In this document: piece after piece, positions 1-12,000 of the stretch
How the letters are laid out: the number at the start of each line of letters is the position of its first letter
Position numbering within the stretch: the stretch's first letter is position 1
Source: Verrucomicrobiota bacterium
GTDB lineage: Bacteria; Verrucomicrobiota; Verrucomicrobiia; Limisphaerales; J093
Direction: 5' to 3'
Length of the DNA stretch: 64,000 bases
Assembly (NCBI GenBank): GCA_027493615.1
Contig: JAOSKK010000012.1
Span: forward strand, 1-64,000
Program-made: the position numbers and the translations under genes
The notes under the pieces: model-generated
Databases searched by the model: none
Told to the model about the DNA's origin: nothing
What the model saw: only the letters and a program-made list of their open reading frames with translations

Positions 1-1291
1 CCATCAGGTGGGCGGAGTCCTCCCGCACGGTCAAGAGCACGTCCGGCGATTCCGGTCCGGGGCACCTCGACGCCGAGAACCCGCAAGTGCACGTCCTCAA
101 TCCCGGCCGTCGGATACGTCAGGGCGACCACATCCCCAGGCCGAAGCCCCGCCGCCACCGACCGCCGCGCCTGTAGCCGGCCTTCCAGCCAGGGCAGGCT
201 GTGACTTTTGCCGTAGGCCATGGCGACCTTCCAGGCCACGGCCGGGTCGGTGATCCAATCGCACTCGATGGCCTGAGTCAGCGGCCGACCGGTGACGGCG
301 TACGCGGCAGGGTTGCGCCAGGTCATCGCATCCGTCTGCCAATTCCGGTCTCGGTTCTTGAACCGGACCACCACCTCGTTGAGCACCTCGGTCCACCCGT
401 GCGCCGTCAGGTCGGGCGGTTCGAGCAGGTTCCCGGGGTCCAGGGCGACCGGCGTGACGGTGTCACGCAACAGTCGCAGGCTCAGCTTCCCGGCCGGCGT
501 GTGGTACAGGGCGGCGTCGAGGTACTCGAGGAAGTCGTTGAGCAGCCCATCCAGGCGGGTGACCTGATCCAGGAACACCGAGAGGCTGAAGCCGTCGGTG
601 AACAACTGGGTCGCCACCGCGTTCCAGCCCACCGTGTCCAGGGCCGAGGAGGGCAGGCCGGCTCCGAACCGGGTGTTGGTCATCAGCTCGCCCAGGGCGG
701 CAATCGGGTTGACCTCGCCGTTCAGACCGGCCGATACCGTGAACCAGCTCACCACCGGGAGCCGGGTCAAATCGAGCTGGATGCCGGGCACCTGGTTGCG
801 GTTCTCGCCGAGCAACCAGTCATTGAAGACCACGTAACACTGGCCCCGATAGGCCGGATGATCGACCCCGCTGCCGGCCAACTCGGCGTCCACCCCCTGC
901 GTGGCCGTGCCCCAGTAGAGGGTGAGCGAACCGCGTCCCTCGACGGTGATCTCGGCCGAGTCGTTGCTCCCCCGCGTTCAGGGGGCCTTCCCAGGCCGTC
1001 TCATCATCCACGATGATGGCGTGCAAGGTCTGGACCGGGCCGACGCAGAGCATCCCGGCAAAGCTGGCGAAGTAGTTGTAACCGACCGTCTGCCGCTTCT
1101 TGCCGACCTTCTTGCGGACCCGGAACCGACCGGACACCCCAGGGCTCACTGATCCAGGTCAGGCCCAGCCGCGCGCGGCCGGCCAGGTAGGGCACCGGGC
1201 GGCCATGCTCGTCGGTGGCCAGGGTGGAAGGGTCCTTGCCCAAAGCCTTGGGCGGCGGGGGCGGGAGGATGTCGCTGGCGCTGTTGAACAT
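1..1291 (-). CDS. Phage tail-tip / baseplate protein, partial and frameshifted
   Basis: The minus strand reads as one tail protein in three successive frames and runs off the left edge. From about 1291 to 1135 it gives VPYLAGRARLGLTWISEPWG. From about 1135 to 970 it gives VGYNYFASFAGMLCVGPVQT. From about 965 to 1 it gives YRGQCYVVFNDWLLGEN and later FKNRDRNWQTDAMTWRN. The phrases around YNYFASFAG..CVGPV and AYRGQCYVVFNDWLLG resemble the large phage/GTA tail-tip proteins (Phage-tail_3 type) that sit at the end of the tail and contact the host. The gene lies 2 bp downstream of an NlpC/P60 gene on the same strand, the usual order in siphophage and GTA tails. Two indels near 1135 and 970 split it; both halves remain well conserved, so assembly error is likely. 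The C-terminus is outside the window. Confidence 0.72.
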
Positions 1292-1293
1292 GG

Positions 1294-1851
1294 TCAGTCG
1301 GCCCCGGGCGGGCTGTACGCGTTGACGAACCGCCGGGCATAGGTCGGGTCATCGAGTCGGGAGATGAGGACCCCATGCCCGCGTAGGCAATGGCAGAACC
1401 GCTGGTCCCCGAGGGCGACCCCGACGTGGTTGACCACCCGGCCGACCCGGAACAGGACCACGTCCCCGGGCGCGATGTCTTCAGCGGGAACCGCGGTCCA
1501 CTCGGGCCGGGCCCGGAACCAGGCCAGGACGGGCGAGCTGTCGGCGTGATCTCCGAAGTCCACGGTGTAGGGCGGGAACTCGAGGCCCGCGGCCAGGCCG
1601 GCTTCTTCGAGCAGTGCGGCAGCCAGTTGGACGCAGTCCACCCCGGCGCCGCAGATCCGGGCATGGGCCTGAAACGGGGTCCCTCGCCAACGCTCCGCGG
1701 CTGCGAGCAAGGCCGCCAAGGGCTGGGTGCGGAACGGGAGGGCACCCGATACGAAGGGGCAGTGTCGGCGAAACGAAACGGCAGTTTGGTGATACGGAAC
1801 CGCGCTTTGGCGATACGATACCGCAGTCTGGTGATACGGAAGGGCCTTCAC
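1294..1851 (-). CDS. NlpC/P60-family phage tail peptidase
   Basis: The open frame gives 185 residues. The domain starts near residue 45 (PLAALLAAAERWRGTPF). The catalytic Cys is in GAGVDCVQLAAALL, the likely catalytic His is in VNHVGVALGDQ, and IAPGDVVLF precedes it, as in NlpC/P60 cell-wall peptidases of phage tails. Such proteins help the tail tip cut peptidoglycan or aid tail assembly. The first 40 residues (YHQTAVSYRQSAV...) come from a 21-bp tandem repeat and do not look like protein, so the true start is probably an alternative codon near 1740. It lies immediately upstream of the tail-tip gene on the same strand. Family assignment is firm; the start is not. Confidence 0.75.
   Translation of the reverse strand: MKALPYHQTAVSYRQSAVPYHQTAVSFRRHCPFVSGALPFRTQPLAALLAAAERWRGTPFQAHARICGAGVDCVQLAAALLEEAGLAAGLEFPPYTVDFGDHADSSPVLAWFRARPEWTAVPAEDIAPGDVVLFRVGRVVNHVGVALGDQRFCHCLRGHGVLISRLDDPTYARRFVNAYSPPGAD
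1758..1841. repeat. Four tandem 21-bp repeats
   Basis: Four imperfect 21-bp units lie head to tail (about 1758-1778, 1779-1799, 1800-1820, 1821-1841), each containing a version of TTTGGTGATACGGAA. They overlap the 5' end of the open frame of the NlpC/P60 gene. They may be upstream regulatory repeats read through by the frame rather than part of the protein. Confidence 0.7.
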
Positions 1852-2346
1852 TTCTTGCCTCCATTGACCTGGGGACTTCGAGGGCCTTGATGGCGAGGTT
1901 GCGCAGGGCGAACCGGTGCCCCCCGTAGCGGACGGTGAGCGGCTACGCAGTGTTCAGTACCTTGTATGATGAACGCTCGGAATCAACGTAGGAACAGTGG
2001 TTTCATACTTGACAGGTGATGGGCCGTCCATTACTCGTACGCGCACCATGAACGAGGACCCGAACCCAGGTTCCCAGGGAGGTCCCGTTCTCGGCTTTCT
2101 TCCCGGTTCAGGCGTGGCGCGCCTCCCCCCCCGCAGCCTCCCCACCTGACACTTGCCGGCTTGCCCGCAATCCGTCTTCGATCTATTCCGCTGCCGTCCC
2201 TCTCTCGCCCGTGGCTATGAAACGTTCCTGCTCTTTCGCCAGCGGCCTGACCTGGTGGTGCTGCTGCGCGCGCCTCTTGGCCCAACTTCCCGCCGACCCG
2301 GTGCCGGTGAGCGAGACGGTGGTGGAACGGGGGAGCGCACCATGCG
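1852..2346. other. Gap with no confident gene
   Basis: No convincing full gene is visible. The last 100 bases (about 2260-2346) may carry the upstream part of the following secreted protein in another frame (LAQLPADPVPVSETVVERG), so that gene may start further left than annotated. The rest shows no gene, RNA or repeat that I recognise. Confidence 0.5.
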
Positions 2347-5300
2347 GTGGTTGAGACCACGCACTGGGAGGCCGGTCCGGAAGGCCGCCCGGTGCCGGTC
2401 ACCGGCCGCTACGTCCAGATCGAGGACGGCCTCAACTACTGGGAGGAAGAGTTCCAGGAATGGAGGCCTGCCCAGGCACTGATCGAAGTAATCAATGGCG
2501 TGGGGGTGGCCCGCTACGGCCAGCAACGGGTGATCTTTGCCCCGAACGTGAACGACGCCGAGGGCGCGATCACGCTCTCGACCGTCGATGGGGTCACGCT
2601 GCGTTGCTCGATCCTGGCGCTCTCCTACTACGACGCGGCCAGCGGCCGGGATGTCGTGCTGGCGGTGGTGAAGGACACCGCGGGTGAAGTCTTGGCCCCC
2701 AACCGCATCCTCTATCGAGACGCGTTCGACGGGTTGGCGGCCGATGTCCTTTACACCTATCGCCGGTCTGGGCTGGAACAGGACATCATCCTGCGAGCCT
2801 GCCCGCCTGACCCCGAAGCGTACGGGTTGTTGGCGGAGGCCACGCGGCTGCAGGTCCTGACCGAGTTCTTTGAGGCGCCGACCCCGACGGTGCGGGTGCA
2901 GGTGTTGGACCGGGTGGATGATGAGGCATTGCGGGCAGCGATGGTCGAGCCAGACTGGGTGGATGAAGAGCTGGATTTTGGACCCTTTTGGATGGGCCAG
3001 GGCCGGGCGTTGAGCCTGGAGGAGTGGGGGGGGGGGAGAACGTCGGCGGAAGCGGTTCCGGTGGGCAAGCAGTGGCGGCAACAGGACGGGCGCACCCTGC
3101 TGTTCGAGTCAGCGGACTACTGGTCATTGGCCCCGGCACTGAGCCAACTCCCGTCCAGTGACGGCGAGCCCCGGCGGATCCGCGAGGCTCGCCGTGGCGG
3201 CGGGACTAGAGGGCGGGTCGAGCGGCTGGCGGGGGTCCCGGCCGGCCAGCGGGGGACGGCGACGGTTGAGCGCGCCGTGCCTCGGCGGCTGAGGGCAACA
3301 GCGGCCGTTCCTGGTCTGCGGCCGGCCCGGGTGCGGGGAGACGACCGCACTCTCAGCGGATCATCGGCCGGGCGTGGTGCTGGACTACGTGACGGTCAGC
3401 GGCACCAAGACTGATTACGTGTTTCGGGCCGAACGACCTACTACGTGAGCGGGGCAGCCACGATGAGCGGGAGTACGGTGACCTTGGAGGGGGTACGGTG
3501 ATCAAGTACGCGGCGGGCGTGGGGGCCACGATCGGCGTCAATGCGGCCACGCGCGTGGTGTGGCGGGGTGGGAAATACCGGCCGGTGGTGCTGACGGCCA
3601 GAGATGACCACGGTGTGGGCCAGAAGATCGGCTCGGCAACGAGCGTTTCGGGCTACTACGCGACGACGGCCCTGGGTCTGACCTACAACGCGAGCTACGG
3701 CCCGTTCGATCTGGCCTGGTGTCGGGTGTCCCATGCGCAGACTGGGATCAGTGTCAGTGGCGGCAGCGGGCACACCCTGCGTCATCTCCAGGTGATCAAC
3801 TGCGACCAGGGCCTGGTGACCAGCAGTGTCAGCGCCTACGCGGTGCGAAACGGGCTGTTCCAAGGGGTGAACAAGGCCTTTTCGGGGTCGAGCACCGTGA
3901 CGGCCACCCACCTGACGGTCAACGGGGGTGCCCTGCGCAACGCCGGCCAGCCCACGGTTACGCTGCAGAACAGTCTGCTCACCGGCGTCAGCGATGTGGG
4001 CGGCGGTTACGGAGCTGATTCCCAGGTGTTGGGCAGCGCCAGCGGGGTGTTTCAAACCGTCCAGCAAGGGGCGCACTATCTGGCGGCGGGCAGCCCGTAC
4101 CGGAACTGGAGCGCGGCCCTGACCACGATCGACAGCGGACTCTTGCAGGACCTGCGCCAACTGACGACCTACCCGCCGGTCGCGTTGACCAGTGACTTTG
4201 CGGTGAGCACCACCCTCAGTCCGCAGGCGCAGCGGGATGTCGACACCCTGGACCTGGGTTACCACTACCTACCCCTTGATTATCTGGTCAGCGGCCGTTC
4301 GCTGGCCGCCGGCTGCACCCTGCTCTTGACCAACGGCGTCAGCCTCGGGGCGCACGGGTCCTCGATGCTGACCTTCCAGTCGGGTACGGCCCGATTCGTG
4401 AGCGAAGGAACCCCAGCCCGGCTGAACCAGTTGGCCTATTGTGGGGCGGTGCAGGAGCAACCCACGGCCGGGTCCGGGATTCCCGGGCAGTGGGTGAACG
4501 ATTACTATAACGGGGCCAACCAGGGCTACACCGTGACGCTCCGGTTCACCGGCCTGGCCTTGCAGGGGGTGGCCTCGCGGCTGACGGTAGCCGGTCCGTT
4601 CACCGGGACGATCACCCTGCAGGACTGCCAGGTGACTGGCATGGAGTGGTACGTGCACAACCAGAGCGGTTGGAGTTACAGCCCCAACGTTGTGTTTCAC
4701 AACAACGTGCTCGAACGGTGCACGCTGGACCTGAGTCAAGGCCAAGGCGGTGTACCAGGTTACCTGGGTCTGACGTGGCGAAACAACCTGATGCGGTCGG
4801 GGCGCTGGTCCTGTGGTACACCAACGCGACCTACGGGGACTGGGAGCTGAACGACAACCTGTATGACGGGGTGAGCCTCACGCTGACCCCGGCCAACGGC
4901 TCAGGCATGCCCGCCGGCTACAACGGGTTCATCGGGGCCACGGGCCCCTCGGGGTGGAGCAACAACAAGAACAGCTTGAGCCGCGACTTCGTGGCGGGGC
5001 CGTTGGGCGAGTATTACTACCCGCCCAGCGGGGTGGCGCCGAGCCTGGCCTCGCTGATCAACGCCGACACCACCCGCACCCCGGGCTCGGTGGGTTTGTA
5101 CCACTACACAACCGTCGCCACCGCGGGCAGCAAGGAGACCACGACCGTTCTGGACATCGGGTTCCATTACGTGGGCGTCAACGCCGCCGGCCACCCCCTG
5201 GACACCGACGGGGATGGGCTGCCCGACTACCTTGAGGACAGGAACGGGAATGGAGGGGTGGATTCGGGTGAAACGGACTGGAACAGCGCCGCGGACAGGG

Positions 5301-5350
5301 GGTTGGGCGTCTGGATCACCCGGCCGAGAGCAATGAACCCTGTACCTTGA
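2347..5350 (+). CDS. Large secreted beta-helix protein, frameshifted
   Basis: One protein read in at least three frames. Residues encoded at 2347-3130 give an N-terminal module (QQRVIFAPNVNDAEG, TLRCSILALSYYDAASG) typical of verrucomicrobial proteins found next to RHS genes. About 3370-4800 gives parallel beta-helix sequence (VVLDYVTVSGTKTDYVF, then VSGAATMSGSTVTLEGGTV, then GHTLRHLQVINCDQGLV). About 4830-5350 gives more helix and ends with a calcium-binding type-3-like repeat, DTDGDGLPDYLEDRNGNGG. Breaks lie near 3160-3370, 3480 and 4790. Function is unknown; extracellular adhesion or scaffold is likely. It stops 33 bp before the RHS gene on the same strand and is probably its partner. The true start may be upstream of 2347. 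Confidence 0.65.
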
Positions 5351-5382
5351 TTGACCCCGTGGCTTTCTTAACCCTGAATCCC

Positions 5383-8300
5383 ATGCGCGCCCGGTTTCCC
5401 ATCGTCGGAATCGTTCTTCTGCTGGGCTGGCTTGCCGGCTTGGGCCGTGCGAGCGAGGCCGGTCTGGCGGTCGAGGTAATGCGAGACTGCCCGTTTCGAG
5501 ATCCGCTCCTGCCCCTGGGGCGTGAGCTTCCGACCGACGACGAGACGCAATCCCTTACGCACCTCCTGCATGGGCTGCGGACTTGGAGTGTGCCAGAGCA
5601 GTTGCGGGGGGTGGAAGAGTACGTGGCCAGCCACACAGAATCCCCGTGGACCCCGAGCCTGCGGAGCCATTTGGCCCGGTACTATCGGGAGCACGGCTGT
5701 TTCACGGCGGCCTTGGCGCATTGGGCGGCGGCATGGGAGGAGATTGCCCAGGAGGAAAGTCCCAACGCCAAGGCGCTGGCGGATCGAGTTCTGGCGCATT
5801 GGGCTGAGCTGCTCAGGGCGCTAGGAAACGCCGAAGCCCTCGGGGACCTGCTCCAAGCGGCCGGGGAATCACCGCTGGATGCGGCGCATCTGCAGGTGAT
5901 GCTCGACGGAGGTCGGGAGGCGTGGGGGCAAATGGTGAGCCAACCGGAAGCGAGCTTTCGTTGTGGGGTCGCAGCCCTGGGAGCCGTGGCCGAGCGATTG
6001 CGCCCGGGCCGGGGATTGGCCTTGGGTCTGACGTCCCGGCGCGCCACGCCCCGCGGATTGAACCTGGATCTCCTGGCACAATGGGCGAATGAGCTGGGCC
6101 TGGGCCTGGTGCCCGTCCGGAGGGATCCGTCGGCCCCTTTGGCGGTGCCGAGCGTCGTGCACCTGCGTCTGGGGCATTTCGCAGGGGCTATAGCCCGGCA
6201 GGGAGCGCGAGTGCTGGTGGTTGACCCAGCGTTCCCAGGACCGAAGTGGCTGCGGGAGGCCGACCTCCAAGCGGAGGCCTCGGGCTATTGCTTGGTGCTC
6301 AAAGAAGACGCTGCCTCGGGCTCGAACCCTCTGGACGTTCAGACCGCTGCCATGGTCTGGGGTCGGGGCTATCCAAACACGATCCCGGACCAGGCGGATC
6401 TGCACCCCCTGGTAACCACGCCGCTTGGGATCGCCGGATGGCGGATCTCGGAACCGTTCATCAACCTGTGGGTGGACCTGCCCGTGGTCGCGTATCCGGC
6501 GAGCGCGGGGCAACACGCCGTTCATTTGGCCTACCGGCAGCGCAACTCCCGGTCGACCAGCGGCTGCTACCATTTTGGTCCGGCCTGGGAGTCGAGTCTG
6601 CTTTCCTACGTCGAGTTCGAATCGGTTTACGACCTCGAGTTCCATCGCTGGGAGAACACCACGGGTCCGCTCTATCTCCCGTTGGGGGCAACCGGCTGTT
6701 CACTGACGACGGTGTCACCACGGAGTACCTGACCCAGGCCGCACTCACAAAGGAAGATGGCGGGGGAGCACCTCAAATGCCGTGTACACGCTGACCTTCA
6801 AGAACGGCGCCTACTATGCGTACAACTACCGTCAGGACTTCGCCTTCGGAGAGCGGCGAGCCTACGTCAGCAGCTACCGCGACCCCCAGGGCCGCACCCT
6901 CGCGACCTGGAGCTATACGGCCACCAACAGTACGGCCCGCCTGGCCTACCTGCGCGATCAGGATGGACGCGACGTGACCTTCACCTACGACGCGGTGAAC
7001 GTGGGCCGCGTCACCGCGGTGGTGGACCCCTACGGGCGCACGAACACGTTCCACTACAGCGCGGCCGGGACGCTCACCAACTTCCTGAACCCGGAAAACT
7101 TCGGGACTGGCTTCCGTTACGATGCCCAGGGAGTCATCACCAACCTTCTGTCCCCATTGGGCGTAACCACATTTCGCTACGGCGCGAACACCAACACCGG
7201 AAACGTGGTGAACCGCTGGATGGAGGTCACCGAACCCGGCGGTGCGGGTTCATTGTTCTTGTACCGCGACCGGTCCACGAAGCTGAATGACCTTCCCGGT
7301 GCACCTGACTTCCTGCCCTTTTCCTACTCGGCAGGCGTGGTGCCGGTCACGGGCAGTCCGACCAATGTGACGGCGCGGTTCGACAACACCTGGATGGACG
7401 CGCGCAACAGCTTCTCCTGGGGGCCTTCCGCCTTTCAGTGGCTGCGGACCAACAGCAACTACGGGGCTTCGGGTAACCCCGCGGACCTGACGCTCGCCGA
7501 CTATAAGCTGGCCACGCTGAGTCATTGGCTGCGGGAGACCAATTCGCTCCTCAGCGCCACCGTGTCCTTGCAGCGCAGCCCCCAGTCCCGACGGCCAGGC
7601 GGATGGTCAGATGATCTGGTTTGACCACTGGGACAAGCCGATGTTGGTGGGAACCAATTACCAGGGTCAGACTATCACCAACTGGTACCTGGCGGGTAGT
7701 TCCCCACGGCCCCGGTATGCGGCCCTGGTGCTCCCCAGCGGTGCCAGCCGGTATACTCTCACCGAGTACAACAGCGCGGGTAACCCCACCCAAGTCATCA
7801 GCACTTATGACGCGGGCGGCGGGGTGGGCACGCGGACGAACCGGTTCGTTTACAGCGCCGACGGCCGGGATCTGCGCTGGGCGTATGACGCGGCTGACAT
7901 GATGGCGGTCAGCAATACCTGGAACAGCCGCCACCAGCTCCTGACGACGGCAAACGCCCTGGGCGAAACGACCACCTTCACCTACCAGAGTGCGGCCCCG
8001 TACAAGCTGACCAGCGTCCGAACCCCGGCAGGCCTCCTGACGACCAACTACTACTATGCGTCCGGTATGGTCGGGTTCCTCGAGAAGACCGTCGTGCCCG
8101 CCCTCCAGGTAACGAACAGCTTCACCTACAGCAACGCCCTCGTACGCACCGCCACCGACCCACGCGGCCTTACCACGACCAACACTTACGACCGGCTCCA
8201 GCGGTTGGTGAGCATCAACGGGCCCAACGGCACGGCAACCCTGAGCTACTCGAACCTGTTTCTGGTGGCCACCGCGGACGTCCTCGGTGCCACAAACCGA

Positions 8301-11300
8301 TTCAGCTATGACCCGCACGGGCGCAAACTCTGGGACGCCGATCCGTTGAACCGCACGAATCGCTATGCCTACTCCGCTTCCGGGCGCTCTGGAGGCGATT
8401 ACCAACGCGCTGGGTCTGAGGGTGGGATTCGCGTACGACAACCTGGGCCGGCTCGTGGGCACCGTGCGCCCGGACAACAGCACCATCACCCACCGGTATA
8501 ACGCCCTGGGGCAACTGGTCAGTGTCACGGATCCCGCTGGCAGGTCTTTGACCAACTACTATAACCATCAGGGACTGCTCTACGCCGCGAGCAATGCGGC
8601 CGGCCAGCTTCAGCTCACGCGCTTCGATCAACTGGACCGGGCCACCAACACGGTGGCTGTCAACGGCGTCGCGGTTTCCTCCACGTACGATTCCCTGGGC
8701 CGGCTCCGGACGCGCGCTTACCCTGACGGCGGCCTCGAGGCCTACGGGTACAGCCCCAACCAGTCCGGTCCAACCGCCTATACCAACCAATTGTCCGAAG
8801 TCACCCGCTTCGGCTATGACCTGGCCGGGCGCCAGGTAGCCCGAACGAATGCCAACTTGGCCGTCACGCGGTGGAGCTACGGTGGGAGCGGAGAGCTCTT
8901 GAGCCTCACCGACGGCAAGAACCAGGTCACGGCCTGGGGATACGACCTCTACGCTCGGGTCCGGAGCAAGACCAACGCCGCGGGGGTAGAAGTGTTGCGG
9001 TATGCCTACGACGCGGCCGGTCGGCTGACCAACCGCTGGACTAAGGCCAAGGGCGCCACGACCTACCGCTATGATCTGGTGGGTAACCTGACCAACGTGG
9101 ATTACCCTGTGAGCCCCGACGTCACGCTGAGCTATGACGCTCTGAACCGCGTGACCAACCGCACCGACGCCGCCGGGGTAACGCGCAGTACGTTCGACCT
9201 CCTGGGCCGGTTGCAGGCCGAGGATGGGCCCTGGGCCGAAGACACCGTGAGCTACACGTACCTGGTCAACGACCTGCTCGAGGGGTTGACTCTGGCTCAC
9301 CCGAATGCCTCCCCGTGGCTCCAGAGCTACACCCATGACGCCGTCAACCGACTCACGAACCTCGTGTCCCCGGCAGGCGCCTTTGGGTACCAGTACCACA
9401 GTGGGCTGGGCGGTGTGCTCGCGGCGGGAGGTCCAGTCCTGCGTCGGGGCCTTCCCAATGGTGCCGCGGTCACCAACGAGTTCGACAGCGTGGGAAGGCT
9501 CCTGGGTTCCTGGCTGCGACACCCGCAGGGCGGGGTGATCGAGCGGCACAGCTACACCAACAACCTGGCCGGTCAGCTCATCGGCCAGATCCGCTGGGAC
9601 GGGAGCGTTGTCACCTATCAGTATGACCGCATCGGCCAGTTGATCAAGGCCTCGGGCTGGGAAGCAGGGGGTGCGGCCCGCGCGCACGAACAGTTCGGTT
9701 ACGGCTATGACGCCGCCGGCAACCTGGTCTCCCGCACCAACCAGACGCTGGTCCAGGGTTTTGCGCAGGCCAACCTGCTCAACCGGCTCAGCACAGTCTC
9801 GCGGAGTGGCACCCTCACCGTGGCGGGCATGGCGCAGGGCGTTCCCACCACAGTAAGCGTGAAGGATAACGCCAATCCCGCGCAAGCCGCCCTCCGGTAT
9901 GCGGACCAGACGTTTGCGCGGACCAACGTGACCCTGCTGGATGGGGCCAACACCTTCACGGCCGTGGCGACCGACGGTTCCGGGCGCGGGGCGACCAACA
10001 CGATAACGGTGAATCTGCCAGCCAGCGTCTCGTTCACCTACGATGACAACGGCAACCTGACCGGTGACGGCCTGCTGACTTACGGGTATGATGACGAGAA
10101 CCAGTTGGTCACGATTACCGCCGCCGGGGCCTGGCGGAGCGACTTCACGTACGACAGCCTGGGGAGGAGACGGGTCCGCAGGGAGTACACCTGGAGCTCG
10201 GGCGCCTGGGTGCTCGCCGGGGAAACCCGCTACGTGTATGATGGCCAGCTTGTGCTCCAGGAACGTGACGGCAACAACCTGCCGAGGGGAACCTACACCC
10301 GGGGTCTGGACCTGAGTGGCACGGTGGAAGGGGCCGGGGCATCGGGGACTACTGGCGCGCACGGACAACCCGCAACTGGGCGCCGGCAACGCTGCCGCCC
10401 ACGCCTACTACCACGCGGACGGGAGCGGTCACGTCACCATCCTGCTCGACAGCCAGGGGACGGTAGTGGCGAGGTACCTCTACGATCCCTTCGGCAGTCC
10501 TCTCGGGGCCGCCGGGCCGCTGGCCGAGACTAATCTCTCTCGGGCGAGCAGCAAGGAGGTTCATGAGCGTAGTGGGTTGGTCTACTTCGGCCGCCGCTAC
10601 TACGCCCCAACCCTCCAGCGGTGGCTCAATGAGGATCCGCTCGGGGAGGCGGGGGGCATTCACCTTTACGCCTACGTGCGGAACGAGCCCGTGCGTGGCG
10701 TGGACCCCTACGGGCTGCAGGTGCTCAACCTGCACGTGAACCAGTTGGAGCGAGGATCAGGCCCGGCTGCGGGGCCGGTCGAGATGTTGCCCTCAATCAC
10801 CGTCACCGGCAAGAACATCACGATGGACAGCCTCTTCCGAGGCAACGCGGGCAGCGGAACTGTCCCTACTCTGGTCCTCACTGGGTCTGAGGGGAATGTG
10901 GGGGCCGGATTCAGGGACGCCGACTGAGTGGGAGGGCGTACGATTCGGGGCAGAAGCCTACTTAACCAGTCTCACGGAGGATGCCGTGCAGATGGCCGCC
11001 GCCATGCTGGACGCGCTTGCTCACCCCCTACGAGTCGCCGGGGTATCACGGAACAATGGCAGCAGGACATGCACCAGGGTGGCTTCGTGAACGCCCTCAT
11101 GCGTTACAACCTCCTGCGCGGTTTTGCTGAAGCGGCTTATGGCGTCAGTGCGATGGACGACGGCAATTACGCGGCGTGGTCATTCGCGGAACGTTGGTCA
11201 TCCGGCCTCATCTCCGGCGGGAGCACCATGCTCACGGTGATGGCTCCACTCAGCATGGCCGCAAAGACGGCACCGACCGCCGAACAGTTGGCAAACCTAG

Positions 11301-11540
11301 CTCGGTTTGAAAAGAAGCTCCCCCGCGAACGCCACGCCAACGAAGGTCTTCGACCTCCCCAATGGTGGCAAAGCATTCCAAGCCGACTCTGCGTCGAGAA
11401 ACATCCCCGGTTCGTTTGCTCAGTATGAGAAGCAGGTAGATGCAGCGGGCAACACGCTGCAATACACCAAGACGACCTTTGGGCCGAACGGTGAAATCAT
11501 CCATGTGAAGGACAAGATTGGCGGAGGAACTTTCCCATGA
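5383..11540 (+). CDS. RHS/YD-repeat polymorphic toxin with C39-like domain, frameshifted
   Basis: About 2050 residues if the frames are joined (breaks near 6740, 7600, 8380, 10340, 10930 and 11330). It starts with a signal peptide (FPIVGIVLLLGWLAGLG). A helical TPR-like part follows, then a peptidase C39-like domain around residues 185-310 with Cys in SFRCGVAALGAV, His in LRLGHFAGAI and Asp in VLVVDPAF. The long middle (6780-10500) is made of YD/RHS repeats (GRLTNRWTKAKGATTYRYDL and many similar). These form the hollow shell that encloses a toxic tip. The RHS core ends near 10725 with YFGRRYYAPTLQRWLNEDPL and VDPYGL. Everything after it is variable C-terminal tip, followed directly by an overlapping immunity gene. 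The C39-like domain may process the protein; that is inference. Confidence 0.8.
10726..11540 (+). other. Variable C-terminal toxin region of the RHS protein
   Basis: This is the part after the conserved RHS core. It is broken by frameshifts near 10930, 11040 and 11330. The last 70 residues, from about 11330, read KVFDLPNGGKAFQADSAS and then FAQYEKQVDAAGNTLQYTKT, ending in a short VKDK-containing tail. I recognise this style of tail from other polymorphic toxins but cannot name its activity; a small nuclease is a guess from size and charge. Its stop codon overlaps the immunity gene start (ATGA). Confidence 0.6.
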
Positions 11541-11911
11541 CGATGATGAGCGAACGAAAGAAAGCACTGGAAGCACTGCTCGCCTTTGAGCAGTCACTTG
11601 AACTACACAGGACTGCGCTTGCCGCCTTTTCGTGGGATGCGGACACGGAACTTGCGTTCCTGTTGCCGAGTCACATCGCAAATGTCCTCAACCGCTTCGT
11701 TGCCGGTCGCATGGCCGCAACCGAAGTCGAGGCATGGGCGAATGCAATCGAGGGGAGAGATGACATCGGTTTTGAATCTGCGAACGAGCAACTGTTGCGC
11801 GAACTCCTTCACGAGTTGGCGAACCCCCTTCTGACTCAATCCCTCACTCGCGAAAGAGCCGTCGAACTCCTAAAGAGAATCGAACCGCCGGTGTCCCGCC
11901 GAAAGGTGTAA
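11537..11911 (+). CDS. Putative immunity protein for the RHS toxin
   Basis: A 124-residue soluble, mostly helical, acidic protein (MTMMSERKKALEALLAFEQS, then SHIANVLNRFVAGRMAATEV). Its ATG overlaps the stop of the RHS toxin tip by 4 bp (ATGA), the arrangement expected for translational coupling of toxin and immunity. No signal peptide or membrane segment is visible, which fits neutralising a cytoplasmic toxin. Role is inferred from position and size; the family is not one I can name. It lacks frameshifts, unlike most of the RHS gene. Confidence 0.7.
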   Translation: MTMMSERKKALEALLAFEQSLELHRTALAAFSWDADTELAFLLPSHIANVLNRFVAGRMAATEVEAWANAIEGRDDIGFESANEQLLRELLHELANPLLTQSLTRERAVELLKRIEPPVSRRKV

Positions 11912-12000
11912 GGAATCTGGCGGCGCTCAGGCCGCGCGGGAGGAGGGTCGGCCACCCGCGCCTGTGCCACAGCCCTCGCGTTCCCTCCTGCCGCTGCAGG

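Noticed and set aside
2215..3081. A 288-residue minus-strand frame opposite the secreted protein
   Set aside because: Arg/Pro/His-rich shadow sequence; the plus strand has the recognisable domain.
8302..10389. A 695-residue minus-strand frame opposite the RHS repeats
   Set aside because: It is the antisense shadow of YD repeats in GC-rich DNA; the plus strand shows clear RHS motifs.
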